Program-made: the position numbers and the translations under genes
Notes under the pieces: model-generated
What the model was told of the DNA's origin: nothing
What the model saw: only the letters and a program-made list of their open reading frames with translations
Database searches by the model: none
Assembly: GCF_002836515.1 (NCBI RefSeq)
Contig: NZ_PJBC01000058.1
Location: forward strand, 62,001 to 126,000
Source of the DNA: Pseudomonas sp. Choline-02u-1
GTDB taxonomy: Bacteria > Pseudomonadota > Gammaproteobacteria > Pseudomonadales > Pseudomonadaceae
Direction of reading: 5' to 3'
Length of the DNA stretch: 64,000 nt
Part shown: in pieces, positions 26,067 to 39,218 of the stretch
Position numbering within the stretch: the first letter of the stretch is position 1
Layout of the letters: every line of letters starts with the position of its first letter

Positions 26067-28475
26067 TCAGTCGCGTACCGGGCCCGGGGCCAGGACTTCA
26101 CGCGAACCGTTGGTGTTCATTGAGGTAACGACGCCGGCCATTTCCATCGCCTCGATCATCCGCGCGGCACGGTTGTAGCCGATCTTCAGCTTGCGCTGAA
26201 CGGCGGAAATCGACGCACGACGGCTTTCGAGGACGAACTGCACCGCTTCGTCATACAGCGCGTCGGCTTCCGGATCATCACCGTCGCCACCACCGCTACT
26301 GCCTTCAAAGCCGCTGCCCGCCTCTTCGACACCGTTGAGGATGTCGTCGTTGTATTCCGGCGCGCCGCGCAGTTTCCACGCCTCGACCACGCGGTGAACC
26401 TCATCGTCGGAGACGAACGCACCGTGGACCCGGATCGGCAGGCTGGTGCCCGGCGGCATGTAGAGCATGTCACCGTGACCCAGCAGTTGCTCGGCGCCAC
26501 CCTGATCGATGATGGTTCGCGAGTCGATCTTGCTCGAAACCTGGAACGCCATGCGAGTCGGGATGTTGGCCTTGATCAGACCAGTGATCACGTCGACCGA
26601 AGGACGCTGGGTCGCAAGAATCAAGTGAATCCCCGCCGCACGCGCCTTTTGCGCAATACGGGCGATCAGTTCTTCAACCTTCTTGCCGACGATCATCATC
26701 ATGTCGGCGAATTCGTCGACCACCACGACGATGGTTGGCAGCTTTTGCAGCAGCGGCGCTTCATCGTGAATGCTTTCGCGCTTGTACAGCGGATCGCTCA
26801 ACGGTTCTCCGGCATCCTGGGCCTCCTTGACCTTGGCGTTGAAGCCGGACAGGTTACGCACGCCCATCTTCGCCATCAGCTTGTAGCGACGCTCCATTTC
26901 GGCAACGCTCCAGCGCAGGGCATTGGCAGCGTCTTTCATATCGGTCACAACCGGGCACAGCAGGTGCGGAATGCCTTCGTAGATCGACAGTTCGAGCATC
27001 TTCGGGTCGATCATGATCAGCTTGGCGTCTTCCGGGCCGGACTTGAACAGGATCGACAGGATCATTGCGTTCACGCCCACGGATTTACCGGAACCGGTGG
27101 TACCGGCCACCAGCAAGTGCGGCATCTTCGCCAGGTCGGTGATGACCGGCTTGCCGCCGATGTCATGACCGAGCGCCAGGGTGACAGGCGATTTGAAGTT
27201 GTCGTACTCGGGGGTCGACAGCACCTCGGAGAAACGCACGATCTGGCGGTCTTCGTTGGGGATTTCGATACCGACGGTAGTCTTGCCCGGAATCACCTCG
27301 ACCACCCGCACACTGGTCACCGCCAGCGAACGTGCGAGGTCCTTGGCCAGGTTGGCAATGCGGCTGACTTTCACGCCTGCAGCCGGCTGGATTTCGTAAC
27401 GGGTAATCACCGGGCCCGGATGGATCGAATCCACCGTGACCTCGACACCGAACTCCTTGAGCTTGATTTCCAGCAAGTGACCGACCGCTGCCAGCGACTC
27501 GGGCGAATAGTTGAGCTGTTTCTTTTCCGCAGGATCAAGAATCGAGATCGGCGGCAACGTGCCTTCCACCGCGCTGTCGACGAACAATGGCGCCTGCTTC
27601 TCTTTCTGCACGCGCTTGCTCGGCTCTGGCGCCTTGGCCGGTGCCGGCGCAATGACCGGTGGCACCTGCTTCTCGCGGTCGGACATGTGCTTGCTCAGCG
27701 CTTGCTCGCGCTCGATGAGGCGTTCCTTGACCTTGGCCTGCTCGCGCTTGTCGGTGACAGTCGGTGCAACCACATCGTGGACGCGGTCATCGACCTCACG
27801 CAATTGCGCGACCAGTTGTTTGCGCTCGGTGCGCGCCGACCACCAGCGGTTGAGCGCCCCCTGGAACAGTTCGAACAGGTCGAGGGTGATCTTGCCGGTG
27901 ACGTCCATCACCTTGAACCACGACAGATCGGTGAATACGGTCAGACCGAACAGGAACAAAGCGATAAACAGCAGCGTACTGCCCTGAATGTTCAGCGCAT
28001 TCTTCGCCAGATCGCCAAGGCTTTCGCCCAGGGCCCCGCCAGCGCCGGCCGGCAAACCGGTCGCGGCGTGGAAATGAATGTGCGCCAGCGCAGCACCGGA
28101 GAGCACGAGGAATACCAGACCGATCAGGCGCCAGGAAAACAGCCAGCCGCTCCACTGCCACGGTTCATGGCGTTGACGGAAGATCTGATACGCCTTGACC
28201 GCCAGCAGCAACGGGAAGATATAGGCGAAGTAGCCGAGCACCATGAACAGGATATCGGCGCTGTACGAGCCGGCCGGGCCGCCGAAGTTCTGCACATCGT
28301 CGATCTTGCTGTTATGGCTCCAGCCAGGATCGTCCTTGCCGTAGGTCAGCAAGGCCATCATCAGGAACAGGCACAAGGCGCCAATGGCAATCAATGCACC
28401 TTCCTTGAGCCGGTAGTGCAGTTGCTGGCGCCAGAGCGGAACGACTGATTTGGGTGCTTCGGTGGTCTTCTTCAA
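26067..28475 (-). CDS. ftsK: DNA translocase FtsK
   Basis: The 802-residue protein has about four N-terminal membrane helices (residues 25-190, e.g. [19 protein letters not shown]), a charged linker, an alpha domain with the [21 protein letters not shown] block, the RecA-like motor with Walker [15 protein letters not shown] and Walker [13 protein letters not shown], and the C-terminal winged-helix gamma domain ([21 protein letters not shown]) that reads polar KOPS sequences. It couples chromosome dimer resolution to septation. Its linker is short compared with E. coli FtsK (1329 residues), as in other pseudomonads. Confidence 0.97.
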   Translation of the reverse strand: MKKTTEAPKSVVPLWRQQLHYRLKEGALIAIGALCLFLMMALLTYGKDDPGWSHNSKIDDVQNFGGPAGSYSADILFMVLGYFAYIFPLLLAVKAYQIFRQRHEPWQWSGWLFSWRLIGLVFLVLSGAALAHIHFHAATGLPAGAGGALGESLGDLAKNALNIQGSTLLFIALFLFGLTVFTDLSWFKVMDVTGKITLDLFELFQGALNRWWSARTERKQLVAQLREVDDRVHDVVAPTVTDKREQAKVKERLIEREQALSKHMSDREKQVPPVIAPAPAKAPEPSKRVQKEKQAPLFVDSAVEGTLPPISILDPAEKKQLNYSPESLAAVGHLLEIKLKEFGVEVTVDSIHPGPVITRYEIQPAAGVKVSRIANLAKDLARSLAVTSVRVVEVIPGKTTVGIEIPNEDRQIVRFSEVLSTPEYDNFKSPVTLALGHDIGGKPVITDLAKMPHLLVAGTTGSGKSVGVNAMILSILFKSGPEDAKLIMIDPKMLELSIYEGIPHLLCPVVTDMKDAANALRWSVAEMERRYKLMAKMGVRNLSGFNAKVKEAQDAGEPLSDPLYKRESIHDEAPLLQKLPTIVVVVDEFADMMMIVGKKVEELIARIAQKARAAGIHLILATQRPSVDVITGLIKANIPTRMAFQVSSKIDSRTIIDQGGAEQLLGHGDMLYMPPGTSLPIRVHGAFVSDDEVHRVVEAWKLRGAPEYNDDILNGVEEAGSGFEGSSGGGDGDDPEADALYDEAVQFVLESRRASISAVQRKLKIGYNRAARMIEAMEMAGVVTSMNTNGSREVLAPGPVRD

Positions 28476-28997
28476 AACGCTTCTTTTCCTGCGCCCGAGG
28501 CGCGTCCATCTATTGAATGACGATAAAAAACTGCCCAGTCCAGGCAGATAGAAAAGGTGAAAAGCTCAACTGAGACTACTTTTAACACTGTGCCACTGGT
28601 TTTATAAACACAGCCATAAACACGGTGCGCAACATAAAGTGCGTCACAACCCGGCATTGTACGGGTTTGCGCGTCCGATGCCATGCTTGCGGCCTCGACC
28701 TTGAGCATCGCCAAATGCACACGCACTGGGTTGCAATTGGAGCATGCATTGTCTTTTGTGACAAAGGCTTATGAGCTGTAATTGATGAACGTAGCGAAGC
28801 TTGCCAGCGCCACCCCACGTAAATGCCCAAAAGGCATCGATACGGTCACGCTTACGACCACGGACGACACATCAAGTTGCAGCTCAATGCGCAACCGCAC
28901 CAGACATCTGTGCAGGACATCGGCGCCGTTTCGCGGCAAACTCTTTCACGGGCGTGCGCGCCCCTGACCGCCCTCCCCTTCTGCAAGCCTGGATGCC
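28476..28997. other. Divergent ftsK/aat intergenic region
   Basis: This 522-base gap holds no supported gene. Short frames on both strands lack ribosome binding sites and motifs. It should contain both divergent promoters. In P. aeruginosa PAO1, as I recall, trxB lies between these two genes; no thioredoxin reductase remnant (no CAxC or GxGxxG encoding stretch) is visible here. Confidence 0.5.
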
Positions 28998-29678
28998 ATG
29001 CTGACTTGGTTACAACGTACCTCCCTGACCTTTCCGCCACTGGAAAAAGCCATGCGCGAGCCGAACGGATTGCTCGCCGCCGGTGGTGATCTGTCCGCTG
29101 ATCGCCTGATCCAGGCCTATCGCCATGGTTGCTTCCCCTGGTTTTCCGAGGGCCAGCCGATTCTCTGGTGGTCACCGGACCCACGCACCGTGCTGTTTCC
29201 CGACGAGCTGCACGTTTCGCGCAGCCTCGGCAAACTGCTGCGCAAGCAGCGCTACCAGGTGACCTTCGATCAGGATTTCGACGCCGTCATCCGTGCCTGC
29301 GCCGCGCCCCGCGACTACGCCGACGGCACCTGGATCACTGAGCCCATGCAAAACGCTTATGTGGAGTTGCATCGGCGTGGTTTCGCTCATTCGGTTGAGG
29401 TCTGGGACGATGGACAACTGGTTGGCGGGCTGTATGGCCTGGCGATGGGCCAATTGTTTTTTGGCGAGTCGATGTTCAGCCGCGCTGACAATGCTTCCAA
29501 ATACGGCTTCGCCACCCTGGTAGCGCATTTGAAAGCCACCGGATTTGTACTGATCGACTGTCAGATGCCGACCGATCACCTGCACAGCCTGGGTGCGCGC
29601 TCGATCCCGCGCGGCGAATTCGCCGAGTATCTGCAGCGTCATCTTGATCAACCGAATTCGGCGACCTGGGTTTGCTGA
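28998..29678 (+). CDS. aat: Leucyl/phenylalanyl-tRNA--protein transferase (Aat)
   Basis: The 226-residue protein shows the family blocks [74 protein letters not shown] and [15 protein letters not shown]. It adds Leu or Phe from charged tRNA to proteins with N-terminal Arg or Lys, creating an N-degron recognised by ClpS. It is followed by the second N-degron transferase gene (bpt) 58 bases later. Confidence 0.96.
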   Translation: MLTWLQRTSLTFPPLEKAMREPNGLLAAGGDLSADRLIQAYRHGCFPWFSEGQPILWWSPDPRTVLFPDELHVSRSLGKLLRKQRYQVTFDQDFDAVIRACAAPRDYADGTWITEPMQNAYVELHRRGFAHSVEVWDDGQLVGGLYGLAMGQLFFGESMFSRADNASKYGFATLVAHLKATGFVLIDCQMPTDHLHSLGARSIPRGEFAEYLQRHLDQPNSATWVC

Positions 29679-29736
29679 GCGACATTTGCGCAGGTGGCTT
29701 ACACTTAATCCACCAGCTTATCCCGAGGGTTGATTC

Positions 29737-30444
29737 ATGACCGAGTTGGCGCGTTTGAAGTTCTATGCCACTCAGCCCCATTCCTGCAGTTATCTGCCCG
29801 AGGAGCAGGCCACGACGCTGTTCCTCGACCCGAGTCAGCCCATGGATGTGCATGTCTACGCAGACCTGTCGGAAATGGGCTTTCGTCGCAGTGGCGATCA
29901 TCTGTACCGGCCGCATTGCCAGAACTGCAATGCCTGCGTACCTGCGCGCATTCCTTCCGGGCAGTTCCTCGCCAATCGCCAGCAGAAGCGTATCTACAAA
30001 CGTAACGCCGATTTGCAGGTGCAACCGGTCAAACCACAATTCAGCGAAGAGTATTTCGACCTCTACCAGCGCTACATCGAACAGCGCCATGCCGACGGCG
30101 ACATGTACCCGCCGAGCCGTGATCAGTTTTCGACATTCCTGGTGCGTGACCTGCCCTTTTCGCGCTTCTATGAATTCCGGCTCGACGGACGGTTGCTCGC
30201 GGTGGCGGTGACCGATCTGCTGCCTAACGGCTTGTCGGCGGTGTACACCTTCTACGAACCGAACGAAGAACGCCGCAGCCTCGGTCGTTACGCGATCCTT
30301 TGGCAAATCGCCGAAAGCCAGCGGCTGGGGCTTGAGGCGGTGTACCTGGGTTACTGGATCAAGAACTGCAAAAAGATGAACTACAAGACGCAATATCGGC
30401 CCATAGAATTGCTGATCAATCAGCGCTGGGTCGTCCTGAACTAA
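29737..30444 (+). CDS. bpt: Aspartate/glutamate leucyltransferase (Bpt), bacterial arginyltransferase family
   Basis: This 235-residue protein carries the ATE-family motifs [16 protein letters not shown], the CxxC-type [14 protein letters not shown] near residues 66-79, [15 protein letters not shown] and [20 protein letters not shown]. Bacterial Bpt attaches Leu to N-terminal Asp or Glu, feeding proteins to ClpS-ClpAP. GAGGG precedes the ATG. It lies between aat and infA in the same direction, with clpA and clpS close by. Confidence 0.95.
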   Translation: MTELARLKFYATQPHSCSYLPEEQATTLFLDPSQPMDVHVYADLSEMGFRRSGDHLYRPHCQNCNACVPARIPSGQFLANRQQKRIYKRNADLQVQPVKPQFSEEYFDLYQRYIEQRHADGDMYPPSRDQFSTFLVRDLPFSRFYEFRLDGRLLAVAVTDLLPNGLSAVYTFYEPNEERRSLGRYAILWQIAESQRLGLEAVYLGYWIKNCKKMNYKTQYRPIELLINQRWVVLN

Positions 30445-30556
30445 ACCTGCGGCCTAAACCCCTTGGCGTAAACCCCATTTTTCGGGCACAATGCACGCCG
30501 CTTTTGCCTGGCGCAGTTGCACCGGGCCATTCATTGGATACCGAGGGCTTTACTGC

Positions 30557-30775
30557 ATGTCGAAAGAAGACAGCTTCGAAATGGAAGGCACTGTCGTCGA
30601 CACCCTGCCCAACACCATGTTTCGTGTGGAGTTGGAAAATGGGCACGTCGTAACCGCGCATATTTCCGGCAAGATGCGCAAGAACTACATTCGTATTCTT
30701 ACCGGTGACAAAGTGCGCGTCGAGCTGACGCCCTATGACCTGAGCAAAGGGCGGATCACTTACCGCGCTCGCTAA
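30557..30775 (+). CDS. infA: Translation initiation factor IF-1
   Basis: The 72-residue S1/OB-fold protein ([20 protein letters not shown], with [21 protein letters not shown] and [20 protein letters not shown]) is the complete, highly conserved IF-1 that binds the ribosomal A site during initiation. The ATG at 30557 gives the canonical start. A rho-independent terminator follows directly. Confidence 0.98.
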
Positions 30776-30789
30776 TCAAGTCGATACAG

Positions 30790-30817
30790 AACGCCCGGGT
30801 TATGCCGGGCGTTTTTG
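30790..30817 (+). terminator. Intrinsic terminator after infA
   Basis: ACGCCCGG and CCGGGCGT form a stem with a short loop, followed by TTTTT. It ends the aat-bpt-infA unit. Confidence 0.9.
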
Positions 30818-30870
30818 TGTCTGCGGTTTGAGGTTTTGGGACTGGCGGTTTCGCACTTACAGCATGCAAA

Positions 30871-30898
30871 TCAAAAGATCGCAGCCTCCGGCTGCTCC
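30871..30898. repeat. Half copy of the GCTGCGATCTTTTGA hairpin repeat family
   Basis: TCAAAAGATCGCAGCCTCCG followed by GCTGCTCC is one arm of the hairpin family with a few changes. The opposite arm is missing; a further GCTTTTGATCTTGATC fragment occurs at about 30941. Confidence 0.7.
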
Positions 30899-31200
30899 AA
30901 CACAATGAGCGTTCGTCCTTAGGTCGAGTGTCAGCTCGCCTGCTTTTGATCTTGATCCACGGGCGACGTCGGAAGGCTGAGTGGAGGGATTGATCCGGGC
31001 GTAGGAGCGCAGCGACCGTACGACGCAGTCGTACACAGCGCAAGGAGGTGCAGCGAAGCAAACCGTAGCCGCTGCGCCCGGATCAGTCCCGGAGCGAAGG
31101 AACCCGAGCCTGCGAGGGCCGAACGCAGGAGCTAGCGTTTTGGGTTACCTTTTTGGCGCTTGAAAAAGGTGACTCGCCGTAAGGGCGAAACCGCAATAAG
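30899..31200. repeat. Probable dispersed intergenic repeat (different from REP)
   Basis: The stretch from GTAGGAGCGCAGCGACCGTA through GGAGCTAGCGTTTTGGGTTA to TTGAAAAAGGTGACTCGCCG and AGGGCGAAACCGCAATAAG looks like a non-coding repeat I associate with fluorescens-group genomes. It contains the local palindrome GTACGACGCAGTCGTAC. No complete gene is present. The identification is from memory and only one copy is in the window. Confidence 0.45.
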
Positions 31201-31253
31201 CCCTCCCCGCAGCAACGGATATGCACCCAAAGCCCAAAAACACCTGACAACAA

Positions 31254-31275
31254 AAAGGCGCCCGAAGGCGCCTTT
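31254..31275 (-). terminator. Intrinsic terminator after clpA
   Basis: AAAGGCGCC and GGCGCCTTT pair around CGAA; on the minus strand the stem is followed by a run of T. It ends clpA transcription. Confidence 0.88.
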
Positions 31276-31293
31276 CCAATCCACATCAAGCCG

Positions 31294-33564
31294 TCAGGCC
31301 ATTTCTGCCGTAGTCTCGAAGTCAAACGTCAGCTCACCATCCTTGATGTCGATGTGCACCACACCGCCATGCTCGGCGAGTTCGCCAAACAGAATCTCTT
31401 CCGCCAGCGGACGCTTGATCTTGTCCTGGATCAGACGCGCCATCGGACGTGCACCCATCGCCGAGTCGTAACCACCCGCCGCCAGCCAGCTGCGCGCCGC
31501 ATCGGTCACCTCGAGCAACACACGCTTGTCTTCCAGCTGCGCCTGCAACTCGGTGAGGAACTTGTCCACCACGCTTTTGATGACCTCATGACTGAGGCGA
31601 CCAAACTGGATAATGGTGTCCAGACGGTTACGGAATTCCGGCGTGAAACTCTTCTTGATCACTTCCATCGCATCGGACGAGTGGTCCTGATGGGTGAAAC
31701 CGATCGAAGCGCGAGCAGCCGTTTCGGCACCGGCGTTAGTGGTCATGATCACGATCACATTGCGGAAATCCGCCTTGCGCCCGTTGTTGTCGGTCAGCGT
31801 ACCGTGATCCATGACCTGCAACAGCAGGTTGAAGACTTCCGGATGCGCCTTCTCGATTTCATCTAGCAGCAATACGCAATGCGGCTGCTTGGTGATCGCC
31901 TCGGTCAGCAGACCGCCCTGATCAAAACCGACATAGCCCGGAGGCGCACCGATCAGACGCGATACGGTGTGCCGCTCCATGTACTCGGACATGTCGAACC
32001 GCACCAGTTCAATGCCCAGCGCCTTGGCCAGCTGTCGCGCGGCCTCGGTTTTACCGACACCGGTAGGCCCGGCGAACAGGAACGAACCGACCGGTTTGTC
32101 CGGCGATTTGAGGCCGGCGCGGGACAGCTTGATCGCCGTCGACAGCGAATCAATCGCCGCGTCCTGACCAAACACCGTGAGCTTCAGGTCACGCTCAAGA
32201 TTACGCAGCAGCTCCTTGTCGGAACTGGTGACGTGTTTTGGCGGAATTCGGGCGATTTTCGCAACGATGTCTTCGACCTGCGGCACTTCGATACGTTTAA
32301 CGCGCATCTCCACCGGCTGCAGACGCTGGTAGGCGCCCGCCTCGTCGATTACATCGATGGCTTTGTCCGGCATATGCCGATCATTAATGTAGCGCGACGC
32401 CAGTTCAGCGGCGGCACGCAACGACTCGTCGCTGTATTCGATATTGTGATGCTGCTCGAAACGGCCTTTCAACCCGCGCAGGATACCGATGGTGTCTTCC
32501 ACCGACGGCTCCACGACATCGACCTTCTGGAAGCGACGCGCCAGAGCACGGTCTTTCTCGAAGATGCCGCGAAACTCCTGGAACGTGGTCGAGCCGATGC
32601 AACGAATGTCGCCAGACGACAGTAGCGGTTTGAGCAGGTTGGACGCGTCCATGACACCACCGGACGCAGCACCCGCACCAATGATGGTATGGATCTCGTC
32701 GATGAACAGGATCGCCTGCGGGCGTTTTTTCAGCTCATTGAGCAGCGCCTTGAAGCGCTTCTCGAAATCACCGCGATATTTGGTGCCCGCGAGCAAAGCG
32801 CCAAGATCGAGGGAATAAACAACCGCATTGGCCAGCAGATCCGGCACCTGGTTGTCGACGATGCGCTTGGCCAGGCCTTCGGCAATTGCGGTTTTACCCA
32901 CGCCTGCTTCGCCGACCAGCAGCGGATTGTTCTTGCGCCGGCGCGCGAGGATCTGCGCGACTCGCTCAACTTCCGATTCACGACCGACCAGCGGATCAAT
33001 GCGACCCTGGCGCGCAAGTTCGTTGAGGTTGCTGGCATAAGCATCCAGAGGATTGCCTGAAGAAGAAGACTCACCGCCCTCGTCGTCCTGCATATCTTGT
33101 TCACCTTCAGAGTGATCGCCGTGCCCCGGCACTTTCGAAATGCCATGGGCGATGTAATTGACGACATCAATGCGTGCCACGCTCTGCTGTTTCAGCAGGA
33201 ACACGGCCTGACTCTCTTGCTCACTGAAGATGGCCACAAGCACGTTGGCGCCGGTCACTTCGCGCTTGCCCGAGCTCTGTACGTGAAAAACAGCACGCTG
33301 CAGGACACGCTGGAAGCCCAGGGTAGGCTGGGTTTCGCGATCCTCGTCATGCACGGGGATCAATGGTGTGGTGGAGTCGATGAACTCCTGCAGATCATGC
33401 TTGAGTTTGTCGAGGTTTGCGCCGCAGGCACGCAAAACGGTGGCGGCAGCCTCATTATCCAATAGGGCCAGCAGGAGATGTTCGACGGTCATGAACTCAT
33501 GACGCTTCGAACGAGCCTCCTTGAAGGCAAGATTGAGGGTGACTTCGAGCTCGCGGTTTAACAT
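31294..33564 (-). CDS. clpA: ATP-dependent Clp protease ATP-binding subunit ClpA
   Basis: The 756-residue unfoldase has the Clp N domain (1-145), a first AAA+ module with Walker [11 protein letters not shown] (about 217-226), and a second with Walker [15 protein letters not shown] near residue 495 and a D2-small domain. The ClpP-contacting loop IGF is visible in [10 protein letters not shown]. It unfolds ssrA-tagged and N-degron substrates for ClpP; ClpS binds its N domain. GAGGTGA precedes the ATG. It is downstream of clpS by 30 bases on the same strand. Confidence 0.97.
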   Translation of the reverse strand: MLNRELEVTLNLAFKEARSKRHEFMTVEHLLLALLDNEAAATVLRACGANLDKLKHDLQEFIDSTTPLIPVHDEDRETQPTLGFQRVLQRAVFHVQSSGKREVTGANVLVAIFSEQESQAVFLLKQQSVARIDVVNYIAHGISKVPGHGDHSEGEQDMQDDEGGESSSSGNPLDAYASNLNELARQGRIDPLVGRESEVERVAQILARRRKNNPLLVGEAGVGKTAIAEGLAKRIVDNQVPDLLANAVVYSLDLGALLAGTKYRGDFEKRFKALLNELKKRPQAILFIDEIHTIIGAGAASGGVMDASNLLKPLLSSGDIRCIGSTTFQEFRGIFEKDRALARRFQKVDVVEPSVEDTIGILRGLKGRFEQHHNIEYSDESLRAAAELASRYINDRHMPDKAIDVIDEAGAYQRLQPVEMRVKRIEVPQVEDIVAKIARIPPKHVTSSDKELLRNLERDLKLTVFGQDAAIDSLSTAIKLSRAGLKSPDKPVGSFLFAGPTGVGKTEAARQLAKALGIELVRFDMSEYMERHTVSRLIGAPPGYVGFDQGGLLTEAITKQPHCVLLLDEIEKAHPEVFNLLLQVMDHGTLTDNNGRKADFRNVIVIMTTNAGAETAARASIGFTHQDHSSDAMEVIKKSFTPEFRNRLDTIIQFGRLSHEVIKSVVDKFLTELQAQLEDKRVLLEVTDAARSWLAAGGYDSAMGARPMARLIQDKIKRPLAEEILFGELAEHGGVVHIDIKDGELTFDFETTAEMA

Positions 33565-33594
33565 AGCTTCACCTCATACCCAAGTGGTCGGCGA

Positions 33595-33978
33595 TTAACC
33601 GTCCTTCTCGATTTCACAGAGTAGCGGATGCTGGCTTTCCCTGGCGTACTGGTTGACCTGCATGGCCTTTGTCTCGGCGATGTCGCGGGTAAACACTCCA
33701 CATACTGCCCGTCCTTCTGTATGGACGGCCAGCATGACCTTGGTCGCCAGCTCGCGATTCAGGTTAAAAAACACCTCGAGCACTTCGACGACGAAATCCA
33801 TCGGTGTGTAGTCATCATTGAACAAAACCACCTTGTACATAGGCGGCGCCTGTAACGCGGGCTTTGCTTCCTGAACAGCAACGCCTGCCGAATCGTCGTC
33901 GTGCTCCTGTGGAAGATCCTTTTGGAGAAGCGGGCGATCCTGATTGAATGTTAGTCGAATCTGGCTGATTGCATGCAT
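33595..33978 (-). CDS. clpS: ATP-dependent Clp protease adaptor ClpS
   Basis: The 127-residue protein has a variable N-terminal extension (residues 1-45) followed by the conserved core [20 protein letters not shown], with the DD/TPM residues that bind the N-degron, and the [17 protein letters not shown] segment that contacts ClpA. It delivers proteins bearing N-terminal Leu, Phe, Tyr or Trp to ClpAP. It is the first gene of a clpS-clpA unit and is divergent from cspD. Confidence 0.96.
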   Translation of the reverse strand: MHAISQIRLTFNQDRPLLQKDLPQEHDDDSAGVAVQEAKPALQAPPMYKVVLFNDDYTPMDFVVEVLEVFFNLNRELATKVMLAVHTEGRAVCGVFTRDIAETKAMQVNQYARESQHPLLCEIEKDG

Positions 33979-34202
33979 GGAAAAAAAGGTTCGTCAGTTG
34001 TGCGAATACAGTGGTGGGGGCGGTTGCACACGTTTTCAACTACGACTGCCCGGTCACCTTGACTATCGGGAAAACGGTGTTACAACCAATAGAGCCCACA
34101 GTGGGTAAAAAAGATCCGCGGAGTCAATTCTTTTATCGAATTCGATTGCGGATGTCGTGGATGATACTCCAGCGATGGAGACTGTTGCAGAGGGATTTGA
34201 GC

Positions 34203-34463
34203 ATGGCGGTCGGCAAGGTGAAATGGTTCAACAATGCCAAGGGGTACGGGTTCATCAACGAGGATGGCAAGACAGAAGATCTGTTTGCACATTACTCGGC
34301 AATCAAGATGGATGGATACAAGACCCTCAAGGCCGGCCAGGCCGTGAAATTCGATATCATTCAAGGGCCAAAGGGCCTGCATGCGATCGAAATTCACAAC
34401 GTCGTTGTTGCCGCGTCCGACCCCGCTGTCGGCGTTGCGGCGACAGCTCAAGCGATCAGCTGA
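34203..34463 (+). CDS. cspD: Cold-shock-like protein CspD
   Basis: The 86-residue OB-fold protein starts MAVGKVKWFNNAKGYGFI and contains the RNP-like motif and DLFAHYSAI, with a C-terminal alanine-rich extension (VVVAASDPAVGVAATAQ) longer than ordinary Csp proteins, as in CspD. In E. coli CspD binds single-stranded DNA and inhibits replication in stationary phase. The ATG is the second conserved start; the upstream in-frame sequence is non-coding in character. It ends at a strong bidirectional terminator. Confidence 0.93.
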   Translation: MAVGKVKWFNNAKGYGFINEDGKTEDLFAHYSAIKMDGYKTLKAGQAVKFDIIQGPKGLHAIEIHNVVVAASDPAVGVAATAQAIS

Positions 34464-34490
34464 CTGATTTCCGCCTGAACCCCAGCCATT

Positions 34491-34524
34491 AAAAAAACCG
34501 CCTGAAAAATCAGGCGGTTTTTTT
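34491..34524. terminator. Bidirectional terminator between cspD and icd
   Basis: AAAAAAACCGCCTGA and TCAGGCGGTTTTTTT form an A/T-flanked stem with an AAAA loop. Runs of T follow the stem on both strands, so it can serve both convergent genes. Confidence 0.95.
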
Positions 34525-34537
34525 GGTTGTCCGCGCT

Positions 34538-35794
34538 TTACATATGCGAAATCAACGCATCTCCAAACCCGGAAGACGACACCAGCTTCGCGCCATCCAT
34601 CAAACGCTCGAAATCATAAGTAACAGTCTTCGCGCCGATCGCACCGTTGGTGCCCTTGATGATCAGGTCTGCAGCTTCTGTCCAGCCCATATGACGCAGC
34701 ATCATCTCGGCCGAGAGAATCAGCGAACCCGGGTTGACCTGATCCTTGCCGGCGTACTTCGGCGCAGTACCGTGGGTCGCCTCGAACATCGCCACGGTGT
34801 CGGACAGGTTGGCGCCCGGCGCAATACCGATACCCCCCACTTCCGCAGCGAGGGCGTCGGACAGGTAGTCGCCGTTGAGATTAAGCGTAGCGATCACATC
34901 GTATTCGGCCGGACGCAGCAGGATCTGCTGGAGCATGGCGTCGGCAATAGCGTCCTTCACCACCACGTTCTTGCCGGTTTTCGGGTTCTTGAACTGCATC
35001 CACGGACCGCCGTCGAGCAGGGTCGCGCCGAATTCTTCGGCCGCTACTTCGTAAGCCCACTCCTTGAAGGCACCTTCGGTGAACTTCATGATGTTGCCTT
35101 TATGCACGATGGTCAGCGAATCGCGGTCGTTATCGACCACATATTGCAGAGCCTTGCGTGCCAGACGCTTGGTGCCTTCGCGCGATACCGGCTTGACGCC
35201 TATGCCGCAGTTTTCGTCGAAACGGATCTTGGTAACGCCCATTTCTTCTTTAAGGAATTTGATGACCTTGGTGGCTTCCGGCGAACCGGCCTTCCATTCG
35301 ATACCGGCGTAAATGTCCTCGGAGTTTTCGCGGAAGATGGTCATGTCGACATCGCCGGGCTTTTTCACCGGGCTCGGCACGCCTTCGAACCAGCGCACCG
35401 GACGCAGGCAGACGTACAGGTCGAGTTGCTGACGCAGGGCCACGTTCAGCGAGCGGATGCCACCACCGACCGGGGTGGTCAGCGGACCTTTGATGGAAAC
35501 CACGTAATCCTTGACGGCGTCGAGGGTTTCCTGCGGCAGCCAGGTGTCCTGATCGTAAACCTGGGTGGCTTTCTCGCCAGCGTAGACTTCCATCCAGGAA
35601 ATCTTGCGCTTGCCGCCGTAGGCCTTTTCAACAGCAGCATCGACAACCTTGATCATCACCGGACTGATGTCGACACCAATACCGTCACCCTCAATGAAGG
35701 GGATGATCGGGTTATCAGGAACATTGAGAGAATGGTCTGCATTGACGGTGATTTTGTCGCCGACGGCCGGAACCTGAATCTTCTTGTAACCCAT
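34538..35794 (-). CDS. icd: NADP-dependent isocitrate dehydrogenase, homodimeric type (Icd)
   Basis: The 418-residue enzyme starts [15 protein letters not shown] at 35794, after GGAGTTCAGC. It shows the substrate-binding block and regulatory serine ([19 protein letters not shown]), the NADP-site region [20 protein letters not shown], and [13 protein letters not shown] near the N-terminus. It converts isocitrate to 2-oxoglutarate in the TCA cycle and competes with isocitrate lyase (aceA at 45.6 kb). The serine region indicates that it could be controlled by AceK phosphorylation. A structurally unrelated isozyme is encoded divergently next door. Confidence 0.96.
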   Translation of the reverse strand: MGYKKIQVPAVGDKITVNADHSLNVPDNPIIPFIEGDGIGVDISPVMIKVVDAAVEKAYGGKRKISWMEVYAGEKATQVYDQDTWLPQETLDAVKDYVVSIKGPLTTPVGGGIRSLNVALRQQLDLYVCLRPVRWFEGVPSPVKKPGDVDMTIFRENSEDIYAGIEWKAGSPEATKVIKFLKEEMGVTKIRFDENCGIGVKPVSREGTKRLARKALQYVVDNDRDSLTIVHKGNIMKFTEGAFKEWAYEVAAEEFGATLLDGGPWMQFKNPKTGKNVVVKDAIADAMLQQILLRPAEYDVIATLNLNGDYLSDALAAEVGGIGIAPGANLSDTVAMFEATHGTAPKYAGKDQVNPGSLILSAEMMLRHMGWTEAADLIIKGTNGAIGAKTVTYDFERLMDGAKLVSSSGFGDALISHM

Positions 35795-38501
<2,707 letters not shown>

Positions 38502-38517
38502 GGTTGTAATGCGGTAA

Positions 38518-38545
38518 ACAAACCCCGGCCCTGTGCCGGGGTTTG
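38518..38545 (+). terminator. Intrinsic terminator after idh
   Basis: AAACCCCGGC and GCCGGGGTTT pair around CCTGT, followed by a G/T-rich tail. It lies 17 bases after the idh stop. Confidence 0.8.
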
Positions 38546-38587
38546 TGTTTGTGCCTCACATCCATTTACCTTTGAAATACAGATCGA

Positions 38588-38676
38588 TGTAGGAGCGGGC
38601 TTGCTCGCGAATGCGGTTTATCATTCAACCTCTTCGGTGACTGACCCGTCGCTTCGCGAGCAAGCCCGCTCCCACA
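38588..38676. repeat. REP doublet (REPIN) between idh and the nudix gene
   Basis: TGTAGGAGCGGGCTTGCTCG and GAGCAAGCCCGCTCCCACA face each other; the palindrome extends into flanking ATCGAT on both sides. Confidence 0.92.
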
Positions 38677-38712
38677 TCGATTTCATTACGTTTTCAAAAT
38701 TGAGGATGACTT

Positions 38713-39159
38713 ATGGAATGGCTCCCCCACATCACCGTCGCCACGATCGTCGAGGACAATGGCCGTTTCCTGATGGTCGAAGAGCACAAAGGCGGGCGTA
38801 ATGTGCTCAACCAGCCCGCCGGGCATCTCGATCCGGATGAAACGCTGATCGACGCTGCCATTCGCGAAACCCTCGAAGAAACCGGCTGGGACGTCGAACC
38901 CACCGGGGTGATCGGCATTTATCTGTACACCGCGCCGAGCAATGGCGTGACTTACCAGCGCGTATGCTTCAGCGCCAAAGCGGTGCAGCACCATCCGGAT
39001 TACCCGCTAGACGACGGCATCGTCGGCGCCAAGTGGCTGACCCGCGAGGAATTAATCGCCCAGCGCGCCAACTGGCGCAGCGAGCTGATCATCCGCTGCA
39101 TCGACGATTATCTGGCCGGCCATCACTTCAGCCTCGAACTGATCCGCCCTTCTCTTTAG
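38713..39159 (+). CDS. nudJ: NUDIX hydrolase, NudJ-like phosphatase
   Basis: This 148-residue protein has a complete Nudix box: G in AGHLDPDE, then RETLEETGWD (GX5EX7REUXEEXGU). The opening MEWLPHITVATIVEDNGRFL matches NudJ (YmfB), which acts on thiamine pyrophosphate-related and nucleoside di/triphosphates. GAGGA precedes the ATG. It is the first gene of a series with mnmA and hflD, the same order as in E. coli and P. aeruginosa. Confidence 0.9.
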   Translation: MEWLPHITVATIVEDNGRFLMVEEHKGGRNVLNQPAGHLDPDETLIDAAIRETLEETGWDVEPTGVIGIYLYTAPSNGVTYQRVCFSAKAVQHHPDYPLDDGIVGAKWLTREELIAQRANWRSELIIRCIDDYLAGHHFSLELIRPSL

Positions 39160-39218
39160 CCTTGCGGCTGCGAGCCTGCTAGAATCGCGCCCTTTTCCAA
39201 GACACTCATTGAATCCCT

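Noticed and set aside
26394..28448. Open frame of 684 codons on the plus strand over ftsK
   Set aside because: It lies wholly within ftsK on the opposite strand and shows the His/Arg/Gln-rich composition typical of such shadows.
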